NCBI RefSeq assembly: GCF_001643375.1
Contig: NZ_LSHB01000006.1
Location: 1-64,000 of the forward strand
DNA length: 64,000 nucleotides
Source of the DNA: Chryseobacterium sp. FP211-J200
GTDB taxonomy: Bacteria; Bacteroidota; Bacteroidia; Flavobacteriales; Weeksellaceae
Reading direction: 5' to 3'
Numbering within the stretch: position 1 is the stretch's first letter; each line of letters begins with the position of its first letter. Shown here in pieces: positions 11,801 to 18,520 of the stretch. The notes beneath the pieces were generated by a model. That model was given only the letters and a program-made list of their open reading frames with translations, was not told where the DNA came from and made no database searches. The position numbers and the translations under genes were made by a program.

Positions 11801-12843
11801 AGAACCATCTGGATTTCCATTACCGTTCCAAACATCCTTATTTGATCGATTTTTCCAACCACGCATTTTATAATTCGAGGCTAAAACCACTTCCTACAAA
11901 ATCTGAAAATAAACCCATCGAGTTTTTCCAGATCGACGGCATTTTTGATGACCATACAAATAAAGAAGAAGCGGATAAAGTTTTGGAGATTTTGGAGAGC
12001 ATTCAGCCTTTGAAAGATGGGAATTATCCATCGGTGGGAATTGCGACGTTCAATATCTCACAACGGAATTATATTAAAAGAAAGATCGTGCAAAAAGCAA
12101 GTCTGCCCGAAAATGAACATTTCAAAGAGAGAATTCAGGGATTGGAATCGGCGGGATTATTCATTAAAAATCTTGAAAATATCCAAGGTGACGAAAGAGA
12201 TATCATTATTATTTCTACGACTTACGGGCGGAAAGCTAGTGGGAAATTCATTCAGAGTTTTGGGCCGGTGAATCACACGAAAGGTTACAAGTTGTTGAAT
12301 GTGATCATCACCAGGGCCAAAGAAAAGATCTACATCTGCAACTCGATCCCGGAAGAGATTTTTTCTAATTATAAAGATGCTTTGCAGCAGGAAGGCTCCA
12401 ACAATCGGAAAGCGGTTTTCTACGCTTATTTGGCTTATTGTAAAGCAGTGAGTGAGGAAAATGAGAATGGAAGAATTGAAATTCTGAATGTTTTGGATCA
12501 GTTTGGATATTCGAAACAATCTAATGATAGTAGCGAATCCAATCTATTTATTGACCATATCTTTGACCGATTGCAAAACGACTTTTCAAATCACAAATTG
12601 TCAAAAAATATTGAATTTGGTGGTTACCAATTTGATATTCTCATTGAAAAAGAAGGGAATATATCTGTGGTCGTGGAATGTATGAGCAAAGAGAAATACG
12701 CAGACCAATTAGGTTATCTGGAAGATCTTCACAAAGAAAAAGTGTTGAAGAATTCGGGTTTTGAGTATGTCAGAATTTGGAGTCAGAATGCTTGGCAGAA
12801 TCTGGATAACGAAATTCAAAAAATAAATAAAAAATTACTATGA
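8848..12843 (+). CDS. Large superfamily 1 DNA/RNA helicase with C-terminal nuclease-like domain
   Basis: A 1331-residue protein. Seen: an uncharacterised N-terminal region, Walker A GPPGTGKS at about 336-343, a long coiled helical insert (about 430-820), Walker B/motif II FDEAS at about 905, helicase motifs continuing to about 1170 (HFHYRS-like, VITRAKEK), and a C-terminal domain at about 1255-1331 resembling the MTES_1575 / Vsr-type PD-(D/E)xK fold (FDILIE, VVVEC, YVRIWS). The reading frame is open 76 codons further upstream, but that part is the dispersed repeat; the ATG at 8848 is preferred. Its stop overlaps the next start (ATGA), so the two genes are coupled. Possible role in DNA repair or phage defence; inference only. 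Confidence 0.85.
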   Translation: MENLNSEIFQAFQNKLKTGNRRGVHLNAIPGNSRYKFDLARLSEISKSLPEHFIIDLLTQKNVNFKFSVHQKTTETPKNDSYLLEDEGKIDEELFPNSAIAEVPQEKDKLSTLDKLTTSLENLIFQNEVIQSEKGVNSLGFGFPILIRKDMDGHISASPILIWSVTIKAVKEMNTWEISRTEDDPIYVNEVLINHLQSDSGITIKQISEEMLADGKIDKPELQEICQSLLDQLKITQNLDFILNNYEEILFIKAKASYENRVPNKGDSVIMKSGVFSIFEVQKQNIINDYETLKKDFKPSENFTKGSFQSITSVETDPSQQGILESLKSQSKILIQGPPGTGKSQTLTAVLLNALENKQKTIVVCEKQTALEVLYNALQKLGLGRYSIMIKDASTDRKLVVDSVRNTIDSVDFKKLIQPYSEQSLQNQLTEISQHKNTINAVHEQLNSELLPGKNWTEIVGNLLTFQDSKDNINLQDLKFYFSDDEFKVIENVLENGEELYQDFKAFESSTFIDPEKLIKDNFHSSQQNLDSAFQNYENSWKEIEVLIANFKPIYEEKRKQDFGKNLQEVSNYINETEVLTSTLNQNSEELNPEITNGFFYKLTALFSSSKKNKIKTQKQLLDLSSLVKQISLKEFFPVINLSDDLWNNRNEIIHYRQKVQEIQSEFLSKLETSFTEIDFLNAFDPVISGRETETISQKIQQLRKTISNDHWVNNLDFGNTYQGFKTYIDHTLNLYKTYRNNPENPLFKEFSWFTFYYSLSDFQKSILEKLYPIKNWKPTFYSAYYPLLLNYYSDPKLNFSEKNYEEIAKKIKQLGISQKSFVQYFWNVSQQNSVKQFEQNNKDVTVANLYNKRSSINHKRLTLRQIVQKDIDLFTHFFPIILTTPDACSNLFQGKNFYFDNVVFDEASQLKLEDNLPAILKGKNVIIAGDEHQMPPSNYFSKVFDGTIEDEDDIESETEVITYKNAMLNIESLLDYAMENNYEKNHLDFHYRSKHPYLIDFSNHAFYNSRLKPLPTKSENKPIEFFQIDGIFDDHTNKEEADKVLEILESIQPLKDGNYPSVGIATFNISQRNYIKRKIVQKASLPENEHFKERIQGLESAGLFIKNLENIQGDERDIIIISTTYGRKASGKFIQSFGPVNHTKGYKLLNVIITRAKEKIYICNSIPEEIFSNYKDALQQEGSNNRKAVFYAYLAYCKAVSEENENGRIEILNVLDQFGYSKQSNDSSESNLFIDHIFDRLQNDFSNHKLSKNIEFGGYQFDILIEKEGNISVVVECMSKEKYADQLGYLEDLHKEKVLKNSGFEYVRIWSQNAWQNLDNEIQKINKKLL

Positions 12844-13175
12844 TATTTGAACAATTAGAAAAATCAGCGGGCGAGATTCAGTTTAAAGATGCTATTGCAT
12901 TCATCGATGAGCATTACGACTTTACGCCAACAAAATTTACGAATGGAAATACAGTCAATGAAGCTGACCAAAATAATGGTTCGTGTAAGGTTTTCAGTTT
13001 TGCAAAGTTGAATGCACTTTCGAAAGATGAGACTTTGGCTTTGTTCGGCGACTTTTACAGAACAGATGTTTTACAGAATCCTGAGGGAAATGACCATCAA
13101 AATATCAGAAACTTTATGGAGTTTGGTTGGGACGGGATTTCGTTCGAAGGTGAGGCTTTGAAGAGAAGAAGTTAG
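12840..13175 (+). CDS. HopJ-family protein
   Basis: A 111-residue protein matching the HopJ type III effector family by its overall pattern: an F.DAIAFIDEHYDFTPT-like N-terminus, a central NGSCKVF.FA segment and an FGDFYR..VL segment. The family name comes from a Pseudomonas protein, but members are widespread in bacteria without type III secretion, and no such system is seen here. It overlaps the helicase stop by 4 bp and is followed by a WYL regulator after 84 bp, so it is probably part of the same transcript. Biochemical role unknown. Confidence 0.8.
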   Translation: MIFEQLEKSAGEIQFKDAIAFIDEHYDFTPTKFTNGNTVNEADQNNGSCKVFSFAKLNALSKDETLALFGDFYRTDVLQNPEGNDHQNIRNFMEFGWDGISFEGEALKRRS

Positions 13176-13259
13176 ATTTTAGAACTTAGAACTTAGAATT
13201 TAAATGGTTGAAAAATATTAATCTAAAATCATTTATAATTCATCATTTATAATTGCTTT

Positions 13260-14264
13260 ATGTCATCCAACAAAAATGCTCTTATCCGCTACAAAACCTT
13301 GGACAAATGTCTGAAAAGCAAGTACAAAAAATATACTTTGGAAGACCTTATGGAAGAATGTTCCGAGGCGTTGTTTGAATTTGAAGGCAAAGAATCTTTT
13401 GTAAGCAAACGAACCGTTCAACTCGATCTGCAGAATATGCGAAGTGAGAAGTTTGGTTATGAAGCGCCAATCGAGGTTTACGAAAGAAGATATTACAGAT
13501 ACAGTGATCCGGAGTACAGCATCCATCAGATCTCAGTCAATGAAAATGATCTGAAAGCGATGAACAATGCAGTTCAAATTTTGAAGCAATTCAAAGATTT
13601 TTCGATGTTCAAAGATATGAATGGTGTGATTCAAAAGCTGGAAGATTCAATACAATCGACGAATCAAAAATCCATCATCCATCTTGATAAAAATGAGCAG
13701 TTGAAAGGGTTGGAGTACATTGACATCTTGTACGAAAGTATTTTGAACAAAAAGGTTTTGAAAATCTGCTACAAGAGTTTCAAGGCGAGGGAAATGAATG
13801 TTCTGACCGTTCATCCGCAATTGTTGAAAGAGTATAACAACCGCTGGTTTCTCATCTGTTTTCATAAGAACAGCATTATGAATCTCGCTTTGGACAGGAT
13901 AGAGGAAATTGAGATTGATGAGAAAGCGGAATATATTGACAAAGATTTCAATGCAGACCGTTATTTCGGAGAAGTAATTGGTGCGACCGTTTCGGAAACG
14001 CAAAGGCCTCAGAATGTCATTTTTTTTATCACCAAAAAACATGCACCTTATGTGAAAACAAAGCCTTTTCATCACAGTCAGGTGATTATGGAAGAAGATG
14101 AAAATGGAACCACTTTCAAGATCTGTGTCCAGCTGAATTTCGAATTGGAAAGAATGATTTTGGGCATGGGCGAATTCATAAAAGTTTTGGCGCCGAGAAA
14201 GTTGAAACAGAGGATCCATAAAAGTCTGAAGGAAGCATTTAATAATTATGAAAATGAAGATTGA
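13260..14264 (+). CDS. WYL-domain transcriptional regulator
   Basis: A 334-residue regulator. Residues about 1-75 form a winged-helix DNA-binding region (YTLEDLMEEC, SKRTVQLDLQNMRS). Residues about 140-235 form the WYL ligand-binding domain (VLKICYKSF, NRWFLICF), and a C-terminal WCX-like extension follows (about 245-330). WYL proteins commonly bind nucleic acid or nucleotide ligands and often control defence or DNA-damage genes. It lies 84 bp after the HopJ gene; the gap holds short AT-rich direct repeats (AGAACTT, CATTTATAATT) and no terminator, so co-transcription with the helicase is plausible. Confidence 0.9.
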   Translation: MSSNKNALIRYKTLDKCLKSKYKKYTLEDLMEECSEALFEFEGKESFVSKRTVQLDLQNMRSEKFGYEAPIEVYERRYYRYSDPEYSIHQISVNENDLKAMNNAVQILKQFKDFSMFKDMNGVIQKLEDSIQSTNQKSIIHLDKNEQLKGLEYIDILYESILNKKVLKICYKSFKAREMNVLTVHPQLLKEYNNRWFLICFHKNSIMNLALDRIEEIEIDEKAEYIDKDFNADRYFGEVIGATVSETQRPQNVIFFITKKHAPYVKTKPFHHSQVIMEEDENGTTFKICVQLNFELERMILGMGEFIKVLAPRKLKQRIHKSLKEAFNNYENED

Positions 14265-14305
14265 TCTTGGCGCACTATTTGCAATTTTGTTGAAAATTTA
14301 AAATT

Positions 14306-14431
14306 ATGAACCCAAGATTGATCAAAACAGTATTGACGTGGGCAGCGCCCTTTATCATTGGTTATGTAGTGAAGAAATTCGAAGAGAGACAAGCCAGGAA
14401 ATCACAGGAAAAAGCAGTTGTCAAAGCATAA
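14306..14431 (+). CDS. Small membrane-anchored protein, 41 aa
   Basis: ATG at 14306 and TAA at 14429-14431 encode 41 residues: one short hydrophobic segment (about 8-22, TVLTWAAPFIIGYVV) and then a strongly charged tail rich in K, R and E. A terminator hairpin follows directly after the stop, which supports a real gene. It lies 41 bp after the WYL regulator and may share its transcript. Function unknown. Confidence 0.65.
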   Translation: MNPRLIKTVLTWAAPFIIGYVVKKFEERQARKSQEKAVVKA

Positions 14432-14433
14432 GA

Positions 14434-14459
14434 AAGCCACCGGGTCAGGTGGCTTTTTT
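14434..14459 (+). terminator. Intrinsic terminator
   Basis: Stem AAGCCACC / GGTGGCTT (14434-14441 / 14448-14455), loop GGGTCA, then a T-run. It ends the helicase-HopJ-WYL-small-protein transcript. Confidence 0.85.
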
Positions 14460-14560
14460 GTTGGTCGATTGCTCATTGTTGATTTGATAAAAATAAGCAT
14501 TTATCGTTGTTTTTTAAGCTTTGGCTTGGTGTTTGAATTTAACTCACAAATTTTATTACT

Positions 14561-14725
14561 ATGAAAAAATATATGAATTTCATTCCATTGTTTTTATTAG
14601 TAGGAATGTTGACGAGCTGCGAAGCAGTAGAGACCATTTTCAAAGCCGGTATGTGGTGGGGAATCATTGTCGTAGTCGGTATAGTCGCTTTGGTATTATG
14701 GTTATTATCAAGGGGTAAAAACTAA
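14561..14725 (+). CDS. Small lipoprotein with one membrane segment, 54 aa
   Basis: ATG at 14561 and TAA at 14723-14725 encode 54 residues. The N-terminus is a lipoprotein signal ending in lipobox MLTSC (Cys20). A second hydrophobic helix (about 31-50, WWGIIVVVGIVALVLWLL) and RGKN follow. A strong terminator begins 5 bp after the stop. I recall similar very short proteins in Chryseobacterium that are sometimes given misleading enzyme names; nothing in this sequence supports an enzymatic role. Confidence 0.7.
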   Translation: MKKYMNFIPLFLLVGMLTSCEAVETIFKAGMWWGIIVVVGIVALVLWLLSRGKN

Positions 14726-14730
14726 AAAAA

Positions 14731-14758
14731 GCGTCCTGAAAATTAGATTTCAGGACGC
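14731..14758. terminator. Bidirectional terminator
   Basis: Perfect 11-bp stem GCGTCCTGAAA / TTTCAGGACGC with a 6-nt loop. An A-run precedes it and T-residues follow, so it can serve both the rightward small lipoprotein and the leftward rhodanese gene. Confidence 0.85.
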
Positions 14759-14781
14759 TTTACTTTTATAAAGATTCAGTT

Positions 14782-15069
14782 TTAGAGGTTATCTAGAACT
14801 TCTTTCAAATCTACATAACCGCCACCGTTGTAAACATCGGTCAATCCCTCTGATTTGAAATACTCTGTCGCTTTTCCCGATCTGTTTCCTGATCTGCAGA
14901 AGAAAATCTTGGTGCCGCTAAGGTTTGTAATTTCCTGTTTTCTGTCTTCCAATTCACCCAAAGGGATATTTTGAGCTTCCTCGATATGTCCGTCCATCTC
15001 CAGTTCCAATGGTTCACGCACATCGATCAAGTGGTAATTGCCTGCTCTTAATACATCTTCTAAAGCCAT
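14782..15069 (-). CDS. Single-domain rhodanese-like protein
   Basis: A 95-residue cytoplasmic rhodanese, a sulfur carrier or transferase. Seen: LIDVREPLE near the N-terminus, HIEEAQNIP, and the active-site loop CRSGNRSG, where the cysteine would carry a persulfide. The length is normal for a stand-alone rhodanese domain. It is divergent from queG; this may be chance. Specific substrate unknown. Confidence 0.9.
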   Translation of the reverse strand: MALEDVLRAGNYHLIDVREPLELEMDGHIEEAQNIPLGELEDRKQEITNLSGTKIFFCRSGNRSGKATEYFKSEGLTDVYNGGGYVDLKEVLDNL

Positions 15070-15167
15070 AATTTTTTATTTTTTACATTTTAATGCTAAC
15101 AAAATTACAATATAAATTTTTAAAACATTACATAGATCTCTATAAAAAATATCAAATTTTAAAACAT

Positions 15168-15175
15168 TAATTTTG
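15168..15175 (+). promoter_or_regulatory. -7 box upstream of queG
   Basis: TAATTTTG matches TAnnTTTG. It lies only 9 bp before the ATG at 15185 and overlaps the alternative upstream TTG start (15173). This argues for the ATG and for a very short leader. Confidence 0.45.
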
Positions 15176-15184
15176 CGCTGTAAA

Positions 15185-16108
15185 ATGAACAGCAGAGAGA
15201 AATACAGCGACCTTATCAAATCCAAAGCTTTGGCTTTCGGGTTTCAGTCGTGCGGTATTTCCAAAGCGGACTTTTTGGAGGAGGAAGCGCCACGTTTGGA
15301 GCAATGGCTCAAGAACAATTTCCATGGTGAGATGCGTTATATGGAAAATCATTTTGATAAACGCCTTGACCCACGATTACTGCTTGAAGGTTCCAAGTCT
15401 GTGATCTCTCTCAGTTATAATTACTTTCCGGAAGAACTTCAAAATAATCCTGATTTCAAGCTTGCAAAATATGCTTATGGGGAAGATTATCATGACGTGA
15501 TCAAAGACAAATTGAGAACTTTGGTTGCCGAACTTCAGGAAGAAATAGGGGAGTTTGCCTTCCGTGTTTTTGTAGATTCTGCGCCTGTTTTGGAAAAGGC
15601 TTGGGCCAAGAGATCGGGAATTGGTTGGGTCGGTAAAAATTCTAATCTGATCACTAAAAAGAATGGGTCGTTTTATTTCTTGGCAGAGATCATTTGCGAT
15701 TTGGATCTAATTGAAGATTTTGAAGTCACCGATCATTGCGGAAGTTGCACAAAATGCATCGACGCTTGTCCAACTCAAGCCATCGTTTCCGATAAGATCA
15801 TTGATGGTAGCAAATGTATTTCCTACGCTACCATAGAGTTGAAGGACCAGATCCCGGATTTCTTCAAAGATAAGATGGAAGACTGGATGTTTGGCTGCGA
15901 CATTTGTCAGGACGTCTGTCCGTGGAACAGGTTTTCTGCGCCAACTTTGGAAGAGAAATTCCGACCAAATTCTGAGATCAAAAATTTCACAAAACAAGAG
16001 TGGAAAGACATTACCCAAGAAATATTTTCCTCGGTTTTCAAAAAGTCAGCGGTCAAGAGAACGAAATTTAATGGCTTGAAAAGGAATCTTGATTTCTTGT
16101 CAGAATAA
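15185..16108 (+). CDS. queG: Epoxyqueuosine reductase QueG
   Basis: Cobalamin- and iron-sulfur-dependent enzyme that reduces epoxyqueuosine to queuosine at the tRNA wobble position 34. Seen: an N-terminal DUF1730-type domain (about 1-130), [11 protein letters not shown] in the middle, and two [4Fe-4S] motifs, [12 protein letters not shown] and [10 protein letters not shown]. The protein is 307 aa, somewhat shorter than the E. coli enzyme, which has an extra C-terminal repeat region. The ATG at 15185 is chosen because the upstream TTG lies inside the promoter box. Confidence 0.95.
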   Translation: MNSREKYSDLIKSKALAFGFQSCGISKADFLEEEAPRLEQWLKNNFHGEMRYMENHFDKRLDPRLLLEGSKSVISLSYNYFPEELQNNPDFKLAKYAYGEDYHDVIKDKLRTLVAELQEEIGEFAFRVFVDSAPVLEKAWAKRSGIGWVGKNSNLITKKNGSFYFLAEIICDLDLIEDFEVTDHCGSCTKCIDACPTQAIVSDKIIDGSKCISYATIELKDQIPDFFKDKMEDWMFGCDICQDVCPWNRFSAPTLEEKFRPNSEIKNFTKQEWKDITQEIFSSVFKKSAVKRTKFNGLKRNLDFLSE

Positions 16109-16341
16109 AATTCCCTTCAACATCATTTTCTTTTCTGCACTCTTTTTGGGGCAACTTTTACTCTGATCTTTTGTCTTTTGTTGGATTGGCGATTTTTCGG
16201 CATAGGTTGATGTTTTTTCGCTATTAAATTTCATGATAAAATTCTACAAAACCAAGATTTATTAAAAAAAATTAACATTTTGATTTTGTTGAAATAATTT
16301 TATTATCTTTATGGTTCGCACGATTCGGGAAACCCAATAAG

Positions 16342-17019
16342 ATGAAAAATACGTTAATTCTAACCTTGAAAATAATCGGCTTCATACTCGGAGCCGTTTT
16401 TTTATATATTATTTTGGGAGTTGTACTTCCTTTAATTCCTGTATCAGCAGAGAAAACCGATGATCCAAAAGTCATTGAAGCCTACATTTTGACCAATGGT
16501 GTTCATACGGATATTGTGGTGCCTGTGAAAACAGAATTCATAGATTGGAGCACAAAACTACCTTACAGCAATACGAAATCTAAGCAGGGAAATTATAAAT
16601 TCATCTCGTTTGGTTGGGGCGATAAGGGATTTTATCTCAATACACCGACTTGGGCAGATCTCAAATTCTCAACAGCCTTCAAAGCTGCGTTTTGGTTGAG
16701 TGATTCTGCGATGCATTGCACATATTACAACGAAATGAAACTTGGCGACGACTGTAAAAGAATAATGCTGACCGAAAAGCAATATCAAAATTTAATAAAA
16801 TTTATTGACGATAAGTTCTACAAAGATTCGGCCGGTAGTTATCAATTCATAAAAACCGATGCGGTCTACGGCAACAATGACGCATTTTACGATGCAAAAG
16901 GAAGCTATAACTTTACTTACACATGCAACACTTGGGCAAATGACGGTTTGAAAGTCGCTGGGCAAAAAGCCGCATTTTGGACGCCGACAGACTTTGGGAT
17001 TTTCAGACATTACAAATAA
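16342..17019 (+). CDS. TIGR02117 / DUF2459 family membrane-anchored protein
   Basis: A 225-residue protein with one N-terminal membrane segment (about 7-30), then an extracytoplasmic domain. It has the family pattern NGVHTDIVVP near residue 52, FGWGDKGFYLNTP near 92 and TCNTWAND near 195. The conserved His and Cys suggest a papain-like or NlpC-like fold, but that is inference. The family appears near urease genes in other bacteria; no urease gene is here. The following cell-wall transpeptidase-like gene makes an envelope role plausible. The gap before it (16109-16341) is AT-rich and holds a TATCTTTA -7-like box. Confidence 0.85.
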   Translation: MKNTLILTLKIIGFILGAVFLYIILGVVLPLIPVSAEKTDDPKVIEAYILTNGVHTDIVVPVKTEFIDWSTKLPYSNTKSKQGNYKFISFGWGDKGFYLNTPTWADLKFSTAFKAAFWLSDSAMHCTYYNEMKLGDDCKRIMLTEKQYQNLIKFIDDKFYKDSAGSYQFIKTDAVYGNNDAFYDAKGSYNFTYTCNTWANDGLKVAGQKAAFWTPTDFGIFRHYK

Positions 17020-17039
17020 AATCATATCAGTAAAGATTT

Positions 17040-17126
17040 GGGCAGCTTTTCCGCCTTCCGTTCCCAATCTTTTTACCTTGGCTTTTCCAGCCACAAAAAA
17101 GGATTTCCACTCAAGTCGGGCTGCGC
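17040..17126. repeat. Dispersed 83-bp hairpin repeat, copy 2
   Basis: Ends GCAGC (17042-17046) and GCTGC (17120-17124) pair. A perfect inner hairpin TGGCT-TTTCC-AGCCA forms the tip. Very similar to copy 1 in sequence and identical in length. It lies between two genes and creates a false 39-codon N-terminal extension of the following reading frame. Confidence 0.85.
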
Positions 17127-17154
17127 TTCGCATAGTTCACATTTTTTCCATTTT

Positions 17155-17799
17155 ATGAAATATATCCATTGTATTTTATTTTCCACAATAATGTTTGGCT
17201 GTCAAAAAGAAAATTTGAACAAGCCAATTTTGTTGATCCAAGATTCAATTGTAGTTATAAAACATAAAATCGATATTCCGAAAACAAATCAAAAAGCCGA
17301 AGAAGCGTTAGAATTCTGCAAAGCCCAAAATTTCAATACAGATTTTTGTCTCCTGATCGATATGAGTTTGCATTCTGGATTGAAACGTTTTTTTATTTAT
17401 GATTTAAAAAAGAAAGAAATTTCTCAGCAATATTTAGTTGGTCACGGTTGCGGAGCTTCATCCTGGAGTAAAGATGACACAAAAGAAAATCCAAGTTTCA
17501 GCAATGAAGACAATAGCCACCTTTCTTCCTTGGGAAAATATAAAATCGGAGCCAGAGGTTACAGCAATTGGGGCGTTCATGTCAAATATCTAATGCACGG
17601 CTTAGAAGACACCAACAGCAATGCACTCAAAAGAATCATCGTTTTTCATTCTTGGAACATGATGAGCGATGATGAAGTTTACCCAAAAGGCTCACCAGAA
17701 GGTTGGGGTTGTCCCACAGTTTCCAATAATGCTTTCAAAGAAATTGATCCTTTACTGAAGAATTCTAAGAAACCGGTTTTGATGTGGATTTATAATTAA
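17155..17799 (+). CDS. Murein L,D-transpeptidase-like lipoprotein (YkuD_2 type)
   Basis: A 214-residue protein related to the murein L,D-transpeptidase catalytic family. L,D-transpeptidases cross-link or modify peptidoglycan through a catalytic cysteine. Seen: N-terminal signal ending in a plausible lipobox (IMFGC), RFFIYDLKKK, GKYKIGARG, the His-containing IIVFHSW and the catalytic SPEGWGCPTVSN with its Cys. Codons upstream of 17155 in the same frame are the dispersed repeat, so the ATG at 17155 is used. The next gene starts 6 bp after the stop and is probably co-transcribed. Confidence 0.85.
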   Translation: MKYIHCILFSTIMFGCQKENLNKPILLIQDSIVVIKHKIDIPKTNQKAEEALEFCKAQNFNTDFCLLIDMSLHSGLKRFFIYDLKKKEISQQYLVGHGCGASSWSKDDTKENPSFSNEDNSHLSSLGKYKIGARGYSNWGVHVKYLMHGLEDTNSNALKRIIVFHSWNMMSDDEVYPKGSPEGWGCPTVSNNAFKEIDPLLKNSKKPVLMWIYN

Positions 17800-17805
17800 A
17801 AATAA

Positions 17806-18465
17806 ATGAAACCATTAAAGAAAATATACTATGTTCCAGGTTTGATAAGCGCCATTATCATTCCGGTATTATTTTGGTTCTATGGAAATCGAGAAATGCA
17901 AAAGCCAATTCCAAATGTTATGGATATTGGTTTGCCTTCGAAAGTTCATTTAAAAAATTCTGCCGAAGAAAAAGATCGTATTTATCAAAACTCTTTTGAA
18001 CCTTTAAGAAATTGGAATTACAAAGAGATTATTGTAAAACCGAATACTGCAAGACAAAATTCTGATTTGTATGTTTCCGAAATCAAAAAACTAAAACAAA
18101 GAAATGAGAAAGAAACAGAAATTGAATTCATTATAAATGATGACAATTCTTATGATGACCTTATTTCTTTACTCAATGATATGGCAATCTCTAAACATGA
18201 AATGTATGGATTAGATTTGGATAAAAGTGGGCATTTTTTCGCTCTTGTTGATTACAAAGATCCAAACTCAAAAGAAACTGAATGTTTGTGCAATGATGAT
18301 GTTGTTTATATTAATTATCCTGAAGATTATTATTTAAAAGGTTTTGAAAAATTTTCCTATCAGATTTCTCAACTTCCAAGGCAAGCATTTTATGTAATTT
18401 TCGGATTTTTAATACTCTTAAATATTTCAATGTTAAGTATCAAAAAATCTCTCCAAAATCATTAA
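17806..18465 (+). CDS. Unknown double-anchored membrane protein
   Basis: A 219-residue protein with a membrane segment near each end (about 8-25 and 190-212) and a charged domain between them, presumably periplasmic. Residues about 88-150 have an ExbD-like look: EIKKLKQRN, then EIEFIINDDNSYDDLISLLNDM followed by a short beta strand. The resemblance is weak. It starts 6 bp after the transpeptidase-like gene, so a joint envelope function is possible. Function unknown. Confidence 0.75.
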   Translation: MKPLKKIYYVPGLISAIIIPVLFWFYGNREMQKPIPNVMDIGLPSKVHLKNSAEEKDRIYQNSFEPLRNWNYKEIIVKPNTARQNSDLYVSEIKKLKQRNEKETEIEFIINDDNSYDDLISLLNDMAISKHEMYGLDLDKSGHFFALVDYKDPNSKETECLCNDDVVYINYPEDYYLKGFEKFSYQISQLPRQAFYVIFGFLILLNISMLSIKKSLQNH

Positions 18466-18520
18466 ATTCGCAACCTATAAAAAGCAATTAGCAAAACGCT
18501 AAATGCCAAAAGCCCAAACT

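Noticed and set aside
12840..13175. HopJ gene as evidence of a type III secretion system
   Set aside because: No type III apparatus gene is in the window and HopJ homologues are common in bacteria without one.
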